This document shows, piece after piece, positions 6,822 to 16,234 of a stretch of 34,571 nucleotides of DNA; position 1 is the first letter of the stretch; every line of letters starts with the position of its first letter. The stretch is from positions 1 to 34,571 of the forward strand of contig CAJOFU010000009.1 of assembly GCA_905233935.1 (NCBI GenBank). The letters run 5' to 3'. This DNA comes from Paludibacteraceae bacterium. GTDB taxonomy: Bacteria > Bacteroidota > Bacteroidia > Bacteroidales > Paludibacteraceae. The translations under genes were made by a program, and so were the position numbers. Under the pieces are notes generated by a model, which was given only the letters and a program-made list of their open reading frames with translations, did not search any database and was not told the origin of the DNA.

Positions 6822-7676
6822 ATGGCAACAAATGTAAATGTACAAGGATCTCCGGTGCGGAAGATCGTGGTTTTGGCAATCGTGCTTGGCGTACTCGCCA
6901 TCCTTATTGCCTCGTGTATGACCGTAGTCGATACCTCGGAAGTGGGTATCAAGTTCAAGAAGTTCTCGCTGACCGAGCAAGGTAAGTTGGATGCCGTGCC
7001 TGTGACGGGCTGGGTGTTCTATAACCCGATCACAACGAGCGTGTATTCGTACCCCGTCTATGTGCAGCGTGTGGATTACTCGCCGTTCACAGTAACGACG
7101 AAGGATGCGGCAGTGTTCTCGATGGATCCGGTGCTGGCATTCCGTCTGAACAGGGACAAAGCCGTGGATGTGTTTGCCAAGTACCGCAAGCCGCTGCGTG
7201 ACATCGAAGAGGGTTATATGCGTACGGTGATCTATGATGCGTACCGTATCACGGCGAACAAATACACCTCGGACGAGTTGATGGCTTCGCGTGCACAGTT
7301 CGAAGGAGAGGTGCGCGTGATGCTGGAGCGTTCGCTCATTGACGAAGGATTCCTTGTAGAGGAGTTCACCTCGCAGATCACTCCGCCGGTATCGCTGTCA
7401 AAAGCGATTGAGGCAAAGAACCAAGCTATCCAAGAGGCGCTGAAAGCTGAGAACCTCGTCAAGCAAGCCGAGGCGAACGCGAAGATCTCCATCGCCCAAG
7501 CCGAAGGCGAAGCCAAGGCTCTGCGCATCAAAGCCGACGGCGAGGCGTACTACAACCGCACCGTGGCTGCCAGCTTGAACGAACTGCTCGTGCGTCAAGA
7601 CGCTATCGAGAAGTGGGACGGCAAACTGCCGACGTATATGGGTGGAAACAATGTGCCGCTGTTGAATATTAAGTAG
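6822..7676 (+). CDS. SPFH/prohibitin-like lipoprotein
   Basis: This 284-residue protein belongs to the SPFH (band 7/prohibitin) superfamily, membrane scaffolds that form large oligomers. A hydrophobic segment (13-31) ends in LIASC, a lipobox with Cys at 32, so the protein is probably a lipoprotein and not a simple membrane-anchored form. The SPFH domain follows (VDTSEVGIKFKKF to about 200), then an Ala/Glu/Lys-rich coiled coil (AIEAKNQAIQEALKAENLVK). The C-terminus WDGKLPTYMGGNNVPLLNIK is typical of the Bacteroidota group. No firm promoter was found; a near-match AATCTTTG at 6728-6735 lacks a good -33. The YfhO gene follows after 47 bases, probably in one transcript. Confidence 0.88.
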   Translation: MATNVNVQGSPVRKIVVLAIVLGVLAILIASCMTVVDTSEVGIKFKKFSLTEQGKLDAVPVTGWVFYNPITTSVYSYPVYVQRVDYSPFTVTTKDAAVFSMDPVLAFRLNRDKAVDVFAKYRKPLRDIEEGYMRTVIYDAYRITANKYTSDELMASRAQFEGEVRVMLERSLIDEGFLVEEFTSQITPPVSLSKAIEAKNQAIQEALKAENLVKQAEANAKISIAQAEGEAKALRIKADGEAYYNRTVAASLNELLVRQDAIEKWDGKLPTYMGGNNVPLLNIK

Positions 7677-7681
7677 AAAGG

Positions 7682-7723
7682 ATTCAAAATTCAGAATTCA
7701 GTGTTCAGAAGTCAGATATCAGA
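7682..7723 (+). repeat. Heptamer array abutting the YfhO start codon
   Basis: Six 7-bp units in direct succession: ATTCAAA, ATTCAGA, ATTCAGT, GTTCAGA, AGTCAGA, TATCAGA. The start ATG (7724) comes on the next base. The array begins five bases after the stop of the SPFH gene, so it fills almost the whole spacer. Confidence 0.9.
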
Positions 7724-10258
7724 ATGAAGGAAATTAATTGGAAAAACATTGCTGTGTACGCGGGGATTGTGTTGCTGTTTGCTGTGGCGGCAGCGATATA
7801 CTTCTTCCCCTCGCTGCAAGGCAAGGTGATTTATGCCGGTGACAGCATCAATGCGATGGCGGCGGTACAGGAGAGCAAGGCTTACGCAGAGCAAGGTGGT
7901 AACACATTCTGGACGGGAGCGATGTTCTCCGGTATGCCTAACTACCAGATCGGCGGTGGCAGGACTCTGTCAGGCGCGATTTTGCGCCCGATGAGCGAAC
8001 TGACGATCTTGGGTCCGAAGTACGCGTTCTTTATATTCTTCTTTTACCTGCTGGCGTTCTTTGCGTTGCTGCGGTCGTTTGGCGTGGACAAATGGCTGAG
8101 TGTGGCAGGTGCGTTCGCGATTGCTATGTCGTCGTATTTCTTCGTGATTATAGCGGCGCAACACGGTGGAAAGACAATCTCTATCACATGGATGATGCCA
8201 GTGGTAATAGGTTTCTACCTGACGTACAGGAAGAAGTATTGGATCGGTGCGTTGTTGATCATGTTCTTTGTGCCGGTAGGTTTCTTCCGTCACCCGCAGA
8301 TGTCGTATTACATCTGTATGATGATCGGAATCCTGTTCTTTGCCGAACTGGCAATAGCCGCCAAGGCAGAGGAGTGGAAGCACTTCCTGATTGCCTCAGT
8401 CGTATTCTTTGCGTCGTTTGCGATCGGTATGGGTATAGGCAGCTCTACTATCTTTACCAACCAGGAGTACGCCAAAGAAACGATGCGCGGCGGGCACTCT
8501 GACCTCGTGAAAGAGACTGATGCCACAAACAAAACCGAAGGTCTTGACCTCGATTACGCGACTGCATGGAGCGAAGGTATAGGCGAGAGCCTGACTTTCC
8601 TCGTGCCGAACTATATGGGTGGTGCGTCGGGATACAACTTGGGCAAAGACTCGCAACTGGAGAAAGACCTCAAGAAGTTAGGCGTACCCAAACGCCAAGC
8701 ACAGCAGTTCTGCCAACAAGCACCGACCTATTGGGGCGAAAAAGCGTTCACCTCGGGACCGGTGTATATGGGCGCAATCATTATCTTCCTGTTTTTGTTG
8801 GGATTGCTGATTGTGGATGGTCCGTACAAGTGGGCGCTACTGGTAGCTACGCTGTTCTCACTGACGCTGAGTTGGGGTAGGAACTTCATGTGGCTGACCG
8901 AACTGTTCTTCAACTATTTCCCAATGTACAACAAGTTCAGGGCAGTCGAATCCATCCTGATTGTGGCGGAAATAACCGTGCCGCTGTTAGCACTGCTTGG
9001 CTTGAAAGCCATCTGCGACAAGCAGTTGCGATGGGAACGGGTAAAGATGAGCATCTTTATCTCCGGCGGTGTGACGGCAGGTGTGTGCGCGCTGATTGCC
9101 CTCTGCTCCGGCGCGATTGATGTGACCTCGTCGTACGATGCATCGTGGAAAGGGCAGGTCGGGCAGCAAATATACGACCTGATTCTCGCCCAGCGTCAAG
9201 AACTTATCCGCAGCGATGCATGGCGGAGTTTCCTGTTTGTTTTATTGGGTTGCGGCGTAACCTATTGGTACGCCTTTACAACCTATAAGAAAGAAAAGCA
9301 AAACGCGACATTGATCGCCGGTTTGGCACTGACTGTGCTGATTGTTGCGGATATGTGGCCGGTTGACAAACGATTCTGCAACGACTCGATGTTCTCCACC
9401 AAGAAAGAGGAGCAGAAGGCGTTTGATATGTTACCGTACGAGAAAGAGATTCTTCAGGACGAGAGTTACTACCGCGTTCTGAACCTGAGCACGAACACGT
9501 TCAACGAGGCACGTACAGGCTATTATCTTCACTCCATCGGAGGTTATTCGGCTGCGAAGTTGCGCAGGTATCAGGACTTGATTGATGTGCATATCAGTAC
9601 CGAGATGAATCCGTTCTTGCGCGTTGTCTCGGCTACCGGCGGACGACTTGCTTTTGATCCGAACGAGGGCGCAGCGTTCCCCGTGCTGAATATGCTGAAC
9701 ATGAAGTACGCCGTTGTGCCCACGCAAGGCGGTCAATCTGTACCGGTGATGAACCCGTGGGCGTTTGGTCCGGTGTGGCTGGTGGACGAACTGCAGCAAG
9801 TAAGCACTCCGAACGAGGAGATAGAGGCACTGAACACTATTGACCTCAAGCACGTGGCTGTTGTGGATGAGCAGTTTGCACAAATCCTGACAGGCGATAA
9901 TACAGCAAGCGAAGAGGATAGAGTGGAGTTCATCACCTACAAGCCCAACGAGCTGACATACCGGACGAGTCTCGCCAACGAACGAATAGTGGTATTCTCG
10001 GAGATCTATTATCCTTACGGCTGGCACTTGTTTGACGAACAGGGCAACGAGATCGCTTTAGCGCGCGTGGATTATATGTTACGCGCAGCGCGTGTACCCG
10101 CAGGCGAACATCAACTGAGAATGGTGTTCGACCCCGAAGCGGTGAAGAAAGGTGATATGCTGGCTCTGGCGTGTATGGCAGTGTTCCTGATTACACTGAT
10201 TGCCGCTCTCGCCATGGCGTACCGAGCAAGAAGAAAGACAGACGAGGCAGACGCATAA
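7724..10258 (+). CDS. YfhO-family large integral membrane protein
   Basis: The 844 residues match the Bacteroidota branch of the YfhO family. A membrane helix near 10-28 is followed by a loop with GDSINAMAAVQESKAY and FWTGAMFSGMPNYQIG, then about ten further helices to ~540 (for example FFIFFFYLLAFFALL and AIIIFLFLLGLLIV). A long soluble beta-rich part follows (570-810), and a last helix near 815 (MLALACMAVFLITLIAALAM). YfhO proteins are linked to glycosylation of lipoteichoic acid in Firmicutes; in Bacteroidota the role is not settled, and a polyprenyl-sugar glycosyltransferase function is an inference. Its last 68 bases overlap the 3' end of the convergent acyltransferase gene. Confidence 0.85.
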   Translation: MKEINWKNIAVYAGIVLLFAVAAAIYFFPSLQGKVIYAGDSINAMAAVQESKAYAEQGGNTFWTGAMFSGMPNYQIGGGRTLSGAILRPMSELTILGPKYAFFIFFFYLLAFFALLRSFGVDKWLSVAGAFAIAMSSYFFVIIAAQHGGKTISITWMMPVVIGFYLTYRKKYWIGALLIMFFVPVGFFRHPQMSYYICMMIGILFFAELAIAAKAEEWKHFLIASVVFFASFAIGMGIGSSTIFTNQEYAKETMRGGHSDLVKETDATNKTEGLDLDYATAWSEGIGESLTFLVPNYMGGASGYNLGKDSQLEKDLKKLGVPKRQAQQFCQQAPTYWGEKAFTSGPVYMGAIIIFLFLLGLLIVDGPYKWALLVATLFSLTLSWGRNFMWLTELFFNYFPMYNKFRAVESILIVAEITVPLLALLGLKAICDKQLRWERVKMSIFISGGVTAGVCALIALCSGAIDVTSSYDASWKGQVGQQIYDLILAQRQELIRSDAWRSFLFVLLGCGVTYWYAFTTYKKEKQNATLIAGLALTVLIVADMWPVDKRFCNDSMFSTKKEEQKAFDMLPYEKEILQDESYYRVLNLSTNTFNEARTGYYLHSIGGYSAAKLRRYQDLIDVHISTEMNPFLRVVSATGGRLAFDPNEGAAFPVLNMLNMKYAVVPTQGGQSVPVMNPWAFGPVWLVDELQQVSTPNEEIEALNTIDLKHVAVVDEQFAQILTGDNTASEEDRVEFITYKPNELTYRTSLANERIVVFSEIYYPYGWHLFDEQGNEIALARVDYMLRAARVPAGEHQLRMVFDPEAVKKGDMLALACMAVFLITLIAALAMAYRARRKTDEADA

Positions 10259-11237
10259 TTCCTTGCGTCAGACAGACCGAAACAAGTAGTAGCATCGCAG
10301 TTGTAAGCGGTGCTATTACTATGTTAAAAAGCCAAGGATTAAGGCTGTCGCAGCACAGCAGAGCAGGGCACAACCGTTCGCGAACGATGATGATCAGCGT
10401 GTGGATGATATAGATGCCGAGCGTGAGTCTGCCCCACGACGCAAGGCGCACTAATACAGCAGGTTGGCTCGCCGCTTGCAGACGAGGCTCAAGTCCCAGG
10501 AACAATGCAATAAGACCCAAACTGAGGGCTGTGTTGACAGCGATCTTGTACAACCGCATCCCGATATTGGCAAGCACAGCTGTAGGCGCAAGATCAGTCC
10601 ATGTATAGACGGAAGGGATAGTCAGGTGCGAGCGGTTCCAAAACACGAGCAGCATTCCGCCGCAAATCAGGGCGATGAGCGCAATGCTGCGACGATGCTG
10701 ATGAATCTGACTCAGGTAAGGAGCGATGAAGATGCCGATGGCGAACGTAGGGTACGACCACTGCACCGACCACTCCGTGATACACTGGCTGATGAGCAGC
10801 GAAACAATCAACGCAAGCCAACGGCGACGCAGAATCGTGATTGAGACATACCACAGCAAGAAACAGACAAACAGCGACTTGAGAAACCAGAAATTGTTCA
10901 CCAAGGTGTCGATCAGCGAATTGGCGGAAGGCGTGCCGCTAAGCAAGGATTGCGCAAGATTGCCGGCACTCATCAGTAGTCCCCAACTCAAACATGGCAA
11001 TAGTAACTGACGCGCTTTGACGAGCAGTTGTTGTCCGCACGAACTTGGCGTGAATTCCTGTCCGTGAACGAACAATCCCGAGATCATAAAGAACAACGGC
11101 AGGTGAAACGAATAGATATACACAAACGCCGGTTCGTCAAGGTAATCCGATGTGAGCATAAACTGGACGCAGTGTCCCCAGATGACAAGGAACATGGCGA
11201 AGAGCTTGAGTATGTCAATGGATTGTATACGTTGCAT
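10191..11237 (-). CDS. Acyltransferase family 3 membrane protein
   Basis: This 348-residue protein belongs to the acyltransferase 3 family (PF01757), multi-helix membrane enzymes that acetylate or acylate sugars and other surface polymers. It starts MQRIQSIDILKLFAMFLVIW with the conserved early GHCVQF (usually R/G-H), then FHLPLFFMISGLF, and about ten hydrophobic segments ending in LTLGIYIIHTLIIIV. The start at 11237 is chosen because the promoter at 11280-11310 would begin transcription near 11273, inside a longer open frame that reaches 11321. The 3' end runs 68 bases into YfhO on the opposite strand; no strong terminator separates them. The substrate is unknown. Confidence 0.85.
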   Translation of the reverse strand: MQRIQSIDILKLFAMFLVIWGHCVQFMLTSDYLDEPAFVYIYSFHLPLFFMISGLFVHGQEFTPSSCGQQLLVKARQLLLPCLSWGLLMSAGNLAQSLLSGTPSANSLIDTLVNNFWFLKSLFVCFLLWYVSITILRRRWLALIVSLLISQCITEWSVQWSYPTFAIGIFIAPYLSQIHQHRRSIALIALICGGMLLVFWNRSHLTIPSVYTWTDLAPTAVLANIGMRLYKIAVNTALSLGLIALFLGLEPRLQAASQPAVLVRLASWGRLTLGIYIIHTLIIIVRERLCPALLCCDSLNPWLFNIVIAPLTTAMLLLVSVCLTQGIMRLPRLSFFLLGTPWRERQSV

Positions 11238-11279
11238 CGAAATTGTAAAATCTAAGGCGTTTGACCGCCAAATCGGGCG

Positions 11280-11310
11280 CAAAGGTACAAAAAATAATGC
11301 TTTTAAGCAA
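11280..11310 (-). promoter_or_regulatory. Bacteroidota-type promoter for the acyltransferase gene
   Basis: On the minus strand TTG (11308-11310) is followed after 20 bases by TACCTTTG (11280-11287), with a T-run before it. The leader is about 35 bases. The ATPase promoter at 11359-11389 is divergent from it. Confidence 0.7.
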
Positions 11311-11358
11311 TTATTTTGCATGTTTTTTCATTTTTGCAACATTTTTTTTGCAAAATGC

Positions 11359-11389
11359 TTGCAAATATCATTTTTTTTTTGTATCTTTG
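11359..11389 (+). promoter_or_regulatory. Bacteroidota-type promoter for the ATPase gene
   Basis: TTG (11359-11361) within TTGCAAAT, 20 bases, then TATCTTTG (11382-11389), preceded by a run of T. The leader is about 80 bases. Confidence 0.8.
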
Positions 11390-11477
11390 CAGCCGAATTG
11401 TGTAAAGTCAATATTTCAATTGCAAAGAATAGGAATTTTAAACATAGCAAAACCCATCTATTACCAAATATAGTAAT

Positions 11478-12671
11478 ATGTTAGATCCATTTATTCAAAC
11501 ACACAAGTATCTGATAGAGCACGTACAAGTGCCCATGAGGCGTCAGTTAATGGACGAGATTGACTGGAACGATCGTTTGATTGCGATCAAAGGCGGTCGA
11601 GGCGTCGGTAAAACCGACTTCTTGTTGGCTTATGCCCGCGAGAAATCCCGCCGTTTGCCCCACGAGGCTCCGGGAGAAACATTGTACGTGAATTTCAACA
11701 ACTTCTACTTCTCACGCCACTCAATCACTGAGTTTGCATCGGAGTTCGTGAAGAAAGGCGGCAAGACCTTGCTGCTCGACCAGGTGTTCAAGTACCCGAA
11801 CTGGATGCACGAACTGCGCGTGTGCCACGACAAGCACAAAGCCTTGCATATCGTGTTCACAGCATCGCCGGTAATGGAGTTGGAGGGCGAGGAAGCCAAA
11901 GAGTTGAACGGGGTTGTAAAGATCTACAACCTGCGCGGATTCTCACTGCGTGAGTACCTGAACTTGCAGGCACATGTGCAACTGGATACTTATTCGCTGG
12001 ATGATATCCTTCAGCACCACGAGCTTATTGCCCGTGAGGTGCTTAGCCAGGTTCGTCCGCAGCAGTACATGGATGCCTACCTGCATCATGGCTATTATCC
12101 GTCGTACTTGGAGAACAGGAATTTCAGCGAAGAACTGCTGCGCACGATGAATATGGCGCTGGAGGTTGATGTGCTCATTATCAAGCAGATTGATGTACCG
12201 TATCTGAACAAGATACGCAAACTGCTATACCTGCTTATGGAGAATGCTCCGTACGTGCCGAACGTATCGACGCTCTCTGAGCAGATTGAGACCTCACGTG
12301 CTACCACGATGAACTATCTGGGTTATATGCAGCGTGCACGACTCATCAACCTCTTGTACGATGAAGGCAAGACCTTCCCGAGCAAGCCGAGCAAGGTATA
12401 TCTGCAGAACACGAACTTGGCGTATATGAACTTTGCACGCGACATCACGCCGCAAGATATAGCCGAGACGTTCTTCTACAACTCGATACACTCGTGCCAC
12501 AAGATCAATTCGACCGAGCGTAACGCGATGTTTGTCATCGACGGCAAGCACTACTTCGACGTCAAGGAGAAGATGCCGGTTCGTACACCGATCCGCCCGA
12601 CAGCTGTGGCGAACATCGAGTACGGTCGTGGCAACGCTATACCTCTCTGGCTCTTCGGATTCTTATATTAA
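11478..12671 (+). CDS. AAA_14/DUF4143-type P-loop ATPase
   Basis: The 397 residues match the ATPase family with an AAA_14 N-terminal and DUF4143 C-terminal part, which is common in Bacteroidota and of unknown cellular role. The Walker A motif is GGRGVGKT (39-46). The Walker B strand is KTLLLDQVFKYPNW (96-109). Family members usually read LDE followed by V/I and H/Q-KY; here the glutamate is replaced by Q102, which in many AAA proteins slows ATP hydrolysis. The family fingerprint NLRGFSLREYL (sensor region) is present, and a winged-helix-like segment is near 250-300 (LSEQIETSRATTMNYLGYM). The nifJ gene starts 23 bases after its stop with no visible promoter between. Confidence 0.85.
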   Translation: MLDPFIQTHKYLIEHVQVPMRRQLMDEIDWNDRLIAIKGGRGVGKTDFLLAYAREKSRRLPHEAPGETLYVNFNNFYFSRHSITEFASEFVKKGGKTLLLDQVFKYPNWMHELRVCHDKHKALHIVFTASPVMELEGEEAKELNGVVKIYNLRGFSLREYLNLQAHVQLDTYSLDDILQHHELIAREVLSQVRPQQYMDAYLHHGYYPSYLENRNFSEELLRTMNMALEVDVLIIKQIDVPYLNKIRKLLYLLMENAPYVPNVSTLSEQIETSRATTMNYLGYMQRARLINLLYDEGKTFPSKPSKVYLQNTNLAYMNFARDITPQDIAETFFYNSIHSCHKINSTERNAMFVIDGKHYFDVKEKMPVRTPIRPTAVANIEYGRGNAIPLWLFGFLY

Positions 12672-12694
12672 TCAGATTAAAAAACTACAAAAAT

Positions 12695-15600
12695 ATGGCA
12701 GAAAAGAAATTTATGACAATGGACGGCAACGCTGCAGCAGCGCACATCGCGTATATGTTCAGCGAGGTTGCCGCGATCTATCCTATCACTCCGTCGTCGC
12801 CTATGGCGGAGAACGTGGATGAGTGGGCTGCTCAAGGCCGCAAGAACATGTTCGGTGAGACAGTTCTGGTACAAGAAATGCAAAGTGAGGGTGGTGCAGC
12901 AGGTGCTGTACACGGTTCACTCCAGGCAGGTGCGCTGACAACTACGTTCACCGCATCGCAAGGTTTGTTGCTGATGATCCCGAACATGTACAAGATTGCC
13001 GGCGAGTTGCTGCCGACAGTTTTCCATGTTTCAGCTCGTACGCTTGCCAGCCACGTGCTCTGTATCTTCGGTGACCACCAAGACGTTATGGCTTGCCGTC
13101 AGACAGGCTTCGCTATGTTGGCAGAAGGCAGTGTGCAGGAAGTAATGGATCTCGCCGGCGTAGCCCATCTGGCTACCATCAAGAGCCGCGTACCGTTCCT
13201 GAACTTCTTCGACGGTTTCCGCACCTCGCACGAGTACCAGAAGGTAGAGGTAGTGGATATGGAAGATCTGCGTCCGCTGGTAGATATGAAGGCTCTTCAG
13301 GAGTTCCGCGAGCGTGCTCTGTCGCCGATGCGTCCCGTGATGCGCGGTATGGCTGAGAACCCCGACGTATTCTTCACTCACCGTGAGGCTTGCAACAGCT
13401 GGTACAACGGCGTAGAGGACATCGTTAGCGACTATATGGACAAGATCAGCGAGATCACCGGTCGTAAGTATCGTCCGTTCAGTTACTATGGCGACAAGGA
13501 TGCCGAGAACATCGTTATCTGTATGGGTTCGGCTTGCGAAGCTATCCGCGAGGTCATCGACTTCGAGGCTACCAAGGGCAAGAAACTCGGTCTGATCAAT
13601 GTTCACCTGTATCGTCCGTTCAGCCTGAAGTTCCTGAAAGAGGCACTGCCAGCTAAGGTTAAGCGTATCTGCGTTCTCGACCGTACGAAAGAGCCGGGTG
13701 CTAACGGCGAGCCGTTGTATCTCGACGTAAAAGATGCATTGAGCGAACTCGGACTCAAAGACATCCTCGTTGTAGGCGGTCGCTACGGACTTGGTTCGAA
13801 CGATACCACGCCGGCACAGATGTTGGCTGTATTTGAGAATCTCGCTCTGCCGCAGCCCAAGAACCACTTCACGGTAGGTATAGTAGATGACGTAACGTTC
13901 ACCTCTCTGCCGGTTGGCGAAGAGATCGCTATGGGTGGTAAGGGAATGTTCCAAGCCAAGTTCTACGGTCTGGGTGCTGACGGTACGGTAGGTGCAAACA
14001 AGAACTCTGTAAAGATCATCGGTGACACCACTGACAAATACTGCCAGGCATACTTCTCGTACGATAGTAAGAAGTCCGGCGGTTTTACCTGCTCGCACCT
14101 GCGCTTCGGCGACGAGCCTATTCACTCGACCTATCTGGTAACCACACCGAACTTCGTGGCATGCCACGTACAAGCGTACCTGCACATGTACGACGTTACG
14201 CGCGGATTACAGAAAGGTGGCACGTTCCTCTTGAATACCATCTACGAGGGCGAGGAACTGGTGAAGTTCATGCCGAACAAGGTAAAGAAATATTTCGCTG
14301 ACAACGAAATCAAGGTTTACTATATCAACGCTACGAAGATTGCACAAGAGATCGGTCTGGGCAACCGCACGAACACGATCCTTCAATCCGCCTTCTTCCG
14401 TATTACAGGCGTTATCCCTGTTGAGAAAGCAGTTGAGGAGATGAAGCACTTCATCGTTAAGTCTTACGGCAAGAAGGGTGAGGATGTAGTCAACAAGAAC
14501 TACGCTGCTGTAGATCGCGGCGGTGAGTACAAAGAGCTCGCTATCGATCCGGCTTGGTCGAAGCTTGACGCTGCGGCTGATGTTGTAGCACCCAAGGATG
14601 GTACGGAGTTCGTCAATAAGGTTGTTCGCCCGATCAACGCCCAAGACGGCGACCTGCTGCCTGTAAGCGCCTTCAAGGAAGTAGCTGACGGCACATGGCC
14701 TTCGGGTACGGCGAAGTTCGAGAAACGTGGCGTTTCGGCGTTCGTTCCCGTTTGGAATCCTGAGAACTGTATCCAGTGTAACAAGTGTGCGTACGTTTGT
14801 CCTCACGCTTGCCTCCGTCCGTTCGTGCTTGACGAAGAGGAGAAGAAGGGTTTCAACGCCGCTACTATCGAGATTAAGGCTCCGGCAAACATGAAGGGAA
14901 TGCATTTCCGCATTCAGGTTGGTGTTATGGACTGCCTCGGTTGCGGTAACTGCGTCGATGTATGTCCGGGTAACCCGAAGACAGGCAAGGCTCTGAGTAT
15001 GGTTCCGCTGGAGGGTCAAGAGGCTGAGGCTGAGAACTGGCTGTACTGCGCCGACAAGGTTAAGAGTAAACAAGACCTCGTAGATATCCAGGCTAACGTC
15101 AAGAACTCACAGTTCGCTACGCCGCTGTTCGAGTTCTCGGGTGCTTGCTCAGGTTGCGGTGAGACCCCATATCTGAAACTCATCAGCCAACTCTTCGGTG
15201 ACCGTGAGATTGCTGCCAACGCAACAGGTTGTACTTCTATCTACTCAGGTTCCGTACCTTCTACTCCTTATACCACGAACGAGAAGGGTCATGGTCCCGC
15301 TTGGTCGAACTCACTCTTCGAGGACTTCTGCGAGTACGGACTCGGAATGCAGATCGCTCACAAGAAGATCAAAGAGCGTCTCGTTATCCTCATGACCAAG
15401 GCTCAGGAGTGCGAGAAGTGCTCTGATGAACTGAAAGCGATGTTCAAGGAGTGGATTGAGAACAAGAACAGCGCCGAGGTAACCAAGCGTCTGTACGAGC
15501 CTATGGTGAAAGCCATGGAGGCTTGCGGCTGCGACGATTGCAAAGAGATCCTGAAATATAAAGATCATATTGTTAAACGCAGCCAGTGGATCATCGGCGG

Positions 15601-16234
15601 TGACGGTGCTTCGTACGATATCGGTTACGGCGGACTCGACCACGTGATCGCTTCGGGCGAGGATGTGAACATCCTTGTACTTGATACCGAGGTTTATTCG
15701 AACACCGGTGGTCAGGCTTCAAAAGCTACGCCTATCGGCGCTATCGCCAAGTTCGCAGCTGCCGGCAAGCGTGTACGCAAGAAAGATCTCGGTATGATTG
15801 CCACAACCTACGGTTATGTCTATGTAGCACAGATCGCTATGGGTGCTGACCAGGCTCAGACCCTCAAAGCTATCCGTGAGGCAGAGGCTTATCCCGGACC
15901 TTCGCTCATCATCGCTTATGCTCCGTGTATCAACCACGGCTTGAAAGCAGGTATGGGCAAGAGCCAGGCTGAGGAAGCCAAGGCTGTTGAGTGCGGCTAC
16001 TGGCACCTGTGGCGTTACAATCCGATGTTGGAAGCTGAAGGTAAGAACCCGTTCCAATTCGATTCCAAAGAACCTCAATGGGATAAGTTTGTTGACTATC
16101 TCAAGGGAGAGGTTCGCTTTGCGAGCGTAATGAAGCAATATCCGAAGGAGGCTGACGAACTGTTCAATGCCGCCAAGGAGAATGCACAATGGCGCTACAA
16201 GAGTTATCAACGAATGTTATCAACACAATGGTAA
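12695..16234 (+). CDS. nifJ: Pyruvate:ferredoxin (flavodoxin) oxidoreductase
   Basis: A single-chain enzyme of 1179 residues that converts pyruvate and CoA to acetyl-CoA and CO2, reducing ferredoxin; it is central to anaerobic metabolism. Domain order is complete: N-terminal pyrimidine-binding domain (IYPITPSSPMAE), domain II (FDGFRTSHEYQKVE), CoA domain, gamma domain (GMFQAKFYGLGADGTVGANK), two 4Fe-4S clusters near 690-705 (CIQCNKCAYVCPH) and 746-758 (CLGCGNCVDVCPG), a further cluster ligand CSGCGETPY near 817, and the ThDP site (GDGASYDIGYGGLDHV near 968). Codon choice is strongly biased (AAG, CGT, GCT), as in highly expressed genes, which also makes long meaningless frames on the other strand. 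The last seven bases overlap the next gene. Confidence 0.97.
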   Translation: MAEKKFMTMDGNAAAAHIAYMFSEVAAIYPITPSSPMAENVDEWAAQGRKNMFGETVLVQEMQSEGGAAGAVHGSLQAGALTTTFTASQGLLLMIPNMYKIAGELLPTVFHVSARTLASHVLCIFGDHQDVMACRQTGFAMLAEGSVQEVMDLAGVAHLATIKSRVPFLNFFDGFRTSHEYQKVEVVDMEDLRPLVDMKALQEFRERALSPMRPVMRGMAENPDVFFTHREACNSWYNGVEDIVSDYMDKISEITGRKYRPFSYYGDKDAENIVICMGSACEAIREVIDFEATKGKKLGLINVHLYRPFSLKFLKEALPAKVKRICVLDRTKEPGANGEPLYLDVKDALSELGLKDILVVGGRYGLGSNDTTPAQMLAVFENLALPQPKNHFTVGIVDDVTFTSLPVGEEIAMGGKGMFQAKFYGLGADGTVGANKNSVKIIGDTTDKYCQAYFSYDSKKSGGFTCSHLRFGDEPIHSTYLVTTPNFVACHVQAYLHMYDVTRGLQKGGTFLLNTIYEGEELVKFMPNKVKKYFADNEIKVYYINATKIAQEIGLGNRTNTILQSAFFRITGVIPVEKAVEEMKHFIVKSYGKKGEDVVNKNYAAVDRGGEYKELAIDPAWSKLDAAADVVAPKDGTEFVNKVVRPINAQDGDLLPVSAFKEVADGTWPSGTAKFEKRGVSAFVPVWNPENCIQCNKCAYVCPHACLRPFVLDEEEKKGFNAATIEIKAPANMKGMHFRIQVGVMDCLGCGNCVDVCPGNPKTGKALSMVPLEGQEAEAENWLYCADKVKSKQDLVDIQANVKNSQFATPLFEFSGACSGCGETPYLKLISQLFGDREIAANATGCTSIYSGSVPSTPYTTNEKGHGPAWSNSLFEDFCEYGLGMQIAHKKIKERLVILMTKAQECEKCSDELKAMFKEWIENKNSAEVTKRLYEPMVKAMEACGCDDCKEILKYKDHIVKRSQWIIGGDGASYDIGYGGLDHVIASGEDVNILVLDTEVYSNTGGQASKATPIGAIAKFAAAGKRVRKKDLGMIATTYGYVYVAQIAMGADQAQTLKAIREAEAYPGPSLIIAYAPCINHGLKAGMGKSQAEEAKAVECGYWHLWRYNPMLEAEGKNPFQFDSKEPQWDKFVDYLKGEVRFASVMKQYPKEADELFNAAKENAQWRYKSYQRMLSTQW

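Noticed and set aside
10250..10269. Hairpin GACGCA/TGCGTC as a terminator between YfhO and the acyltransferase
   Set aside because: Only six pairs, an 8-base loop and no T-run; it also lies within coding sequence.
11238..11321. Longer N-terminus of the acyltransferase
   Set aside because: The promoter at 11280-11310 lies inside it, so these codons would not be transcribed in full.
13031..14185. Long minus-strand open frame (384 codons) within nifJ, and a second at 14207-15073
   Set aside because: They are caused by the strong codon bias of nifJ; no motifs, and nifJ is certain.
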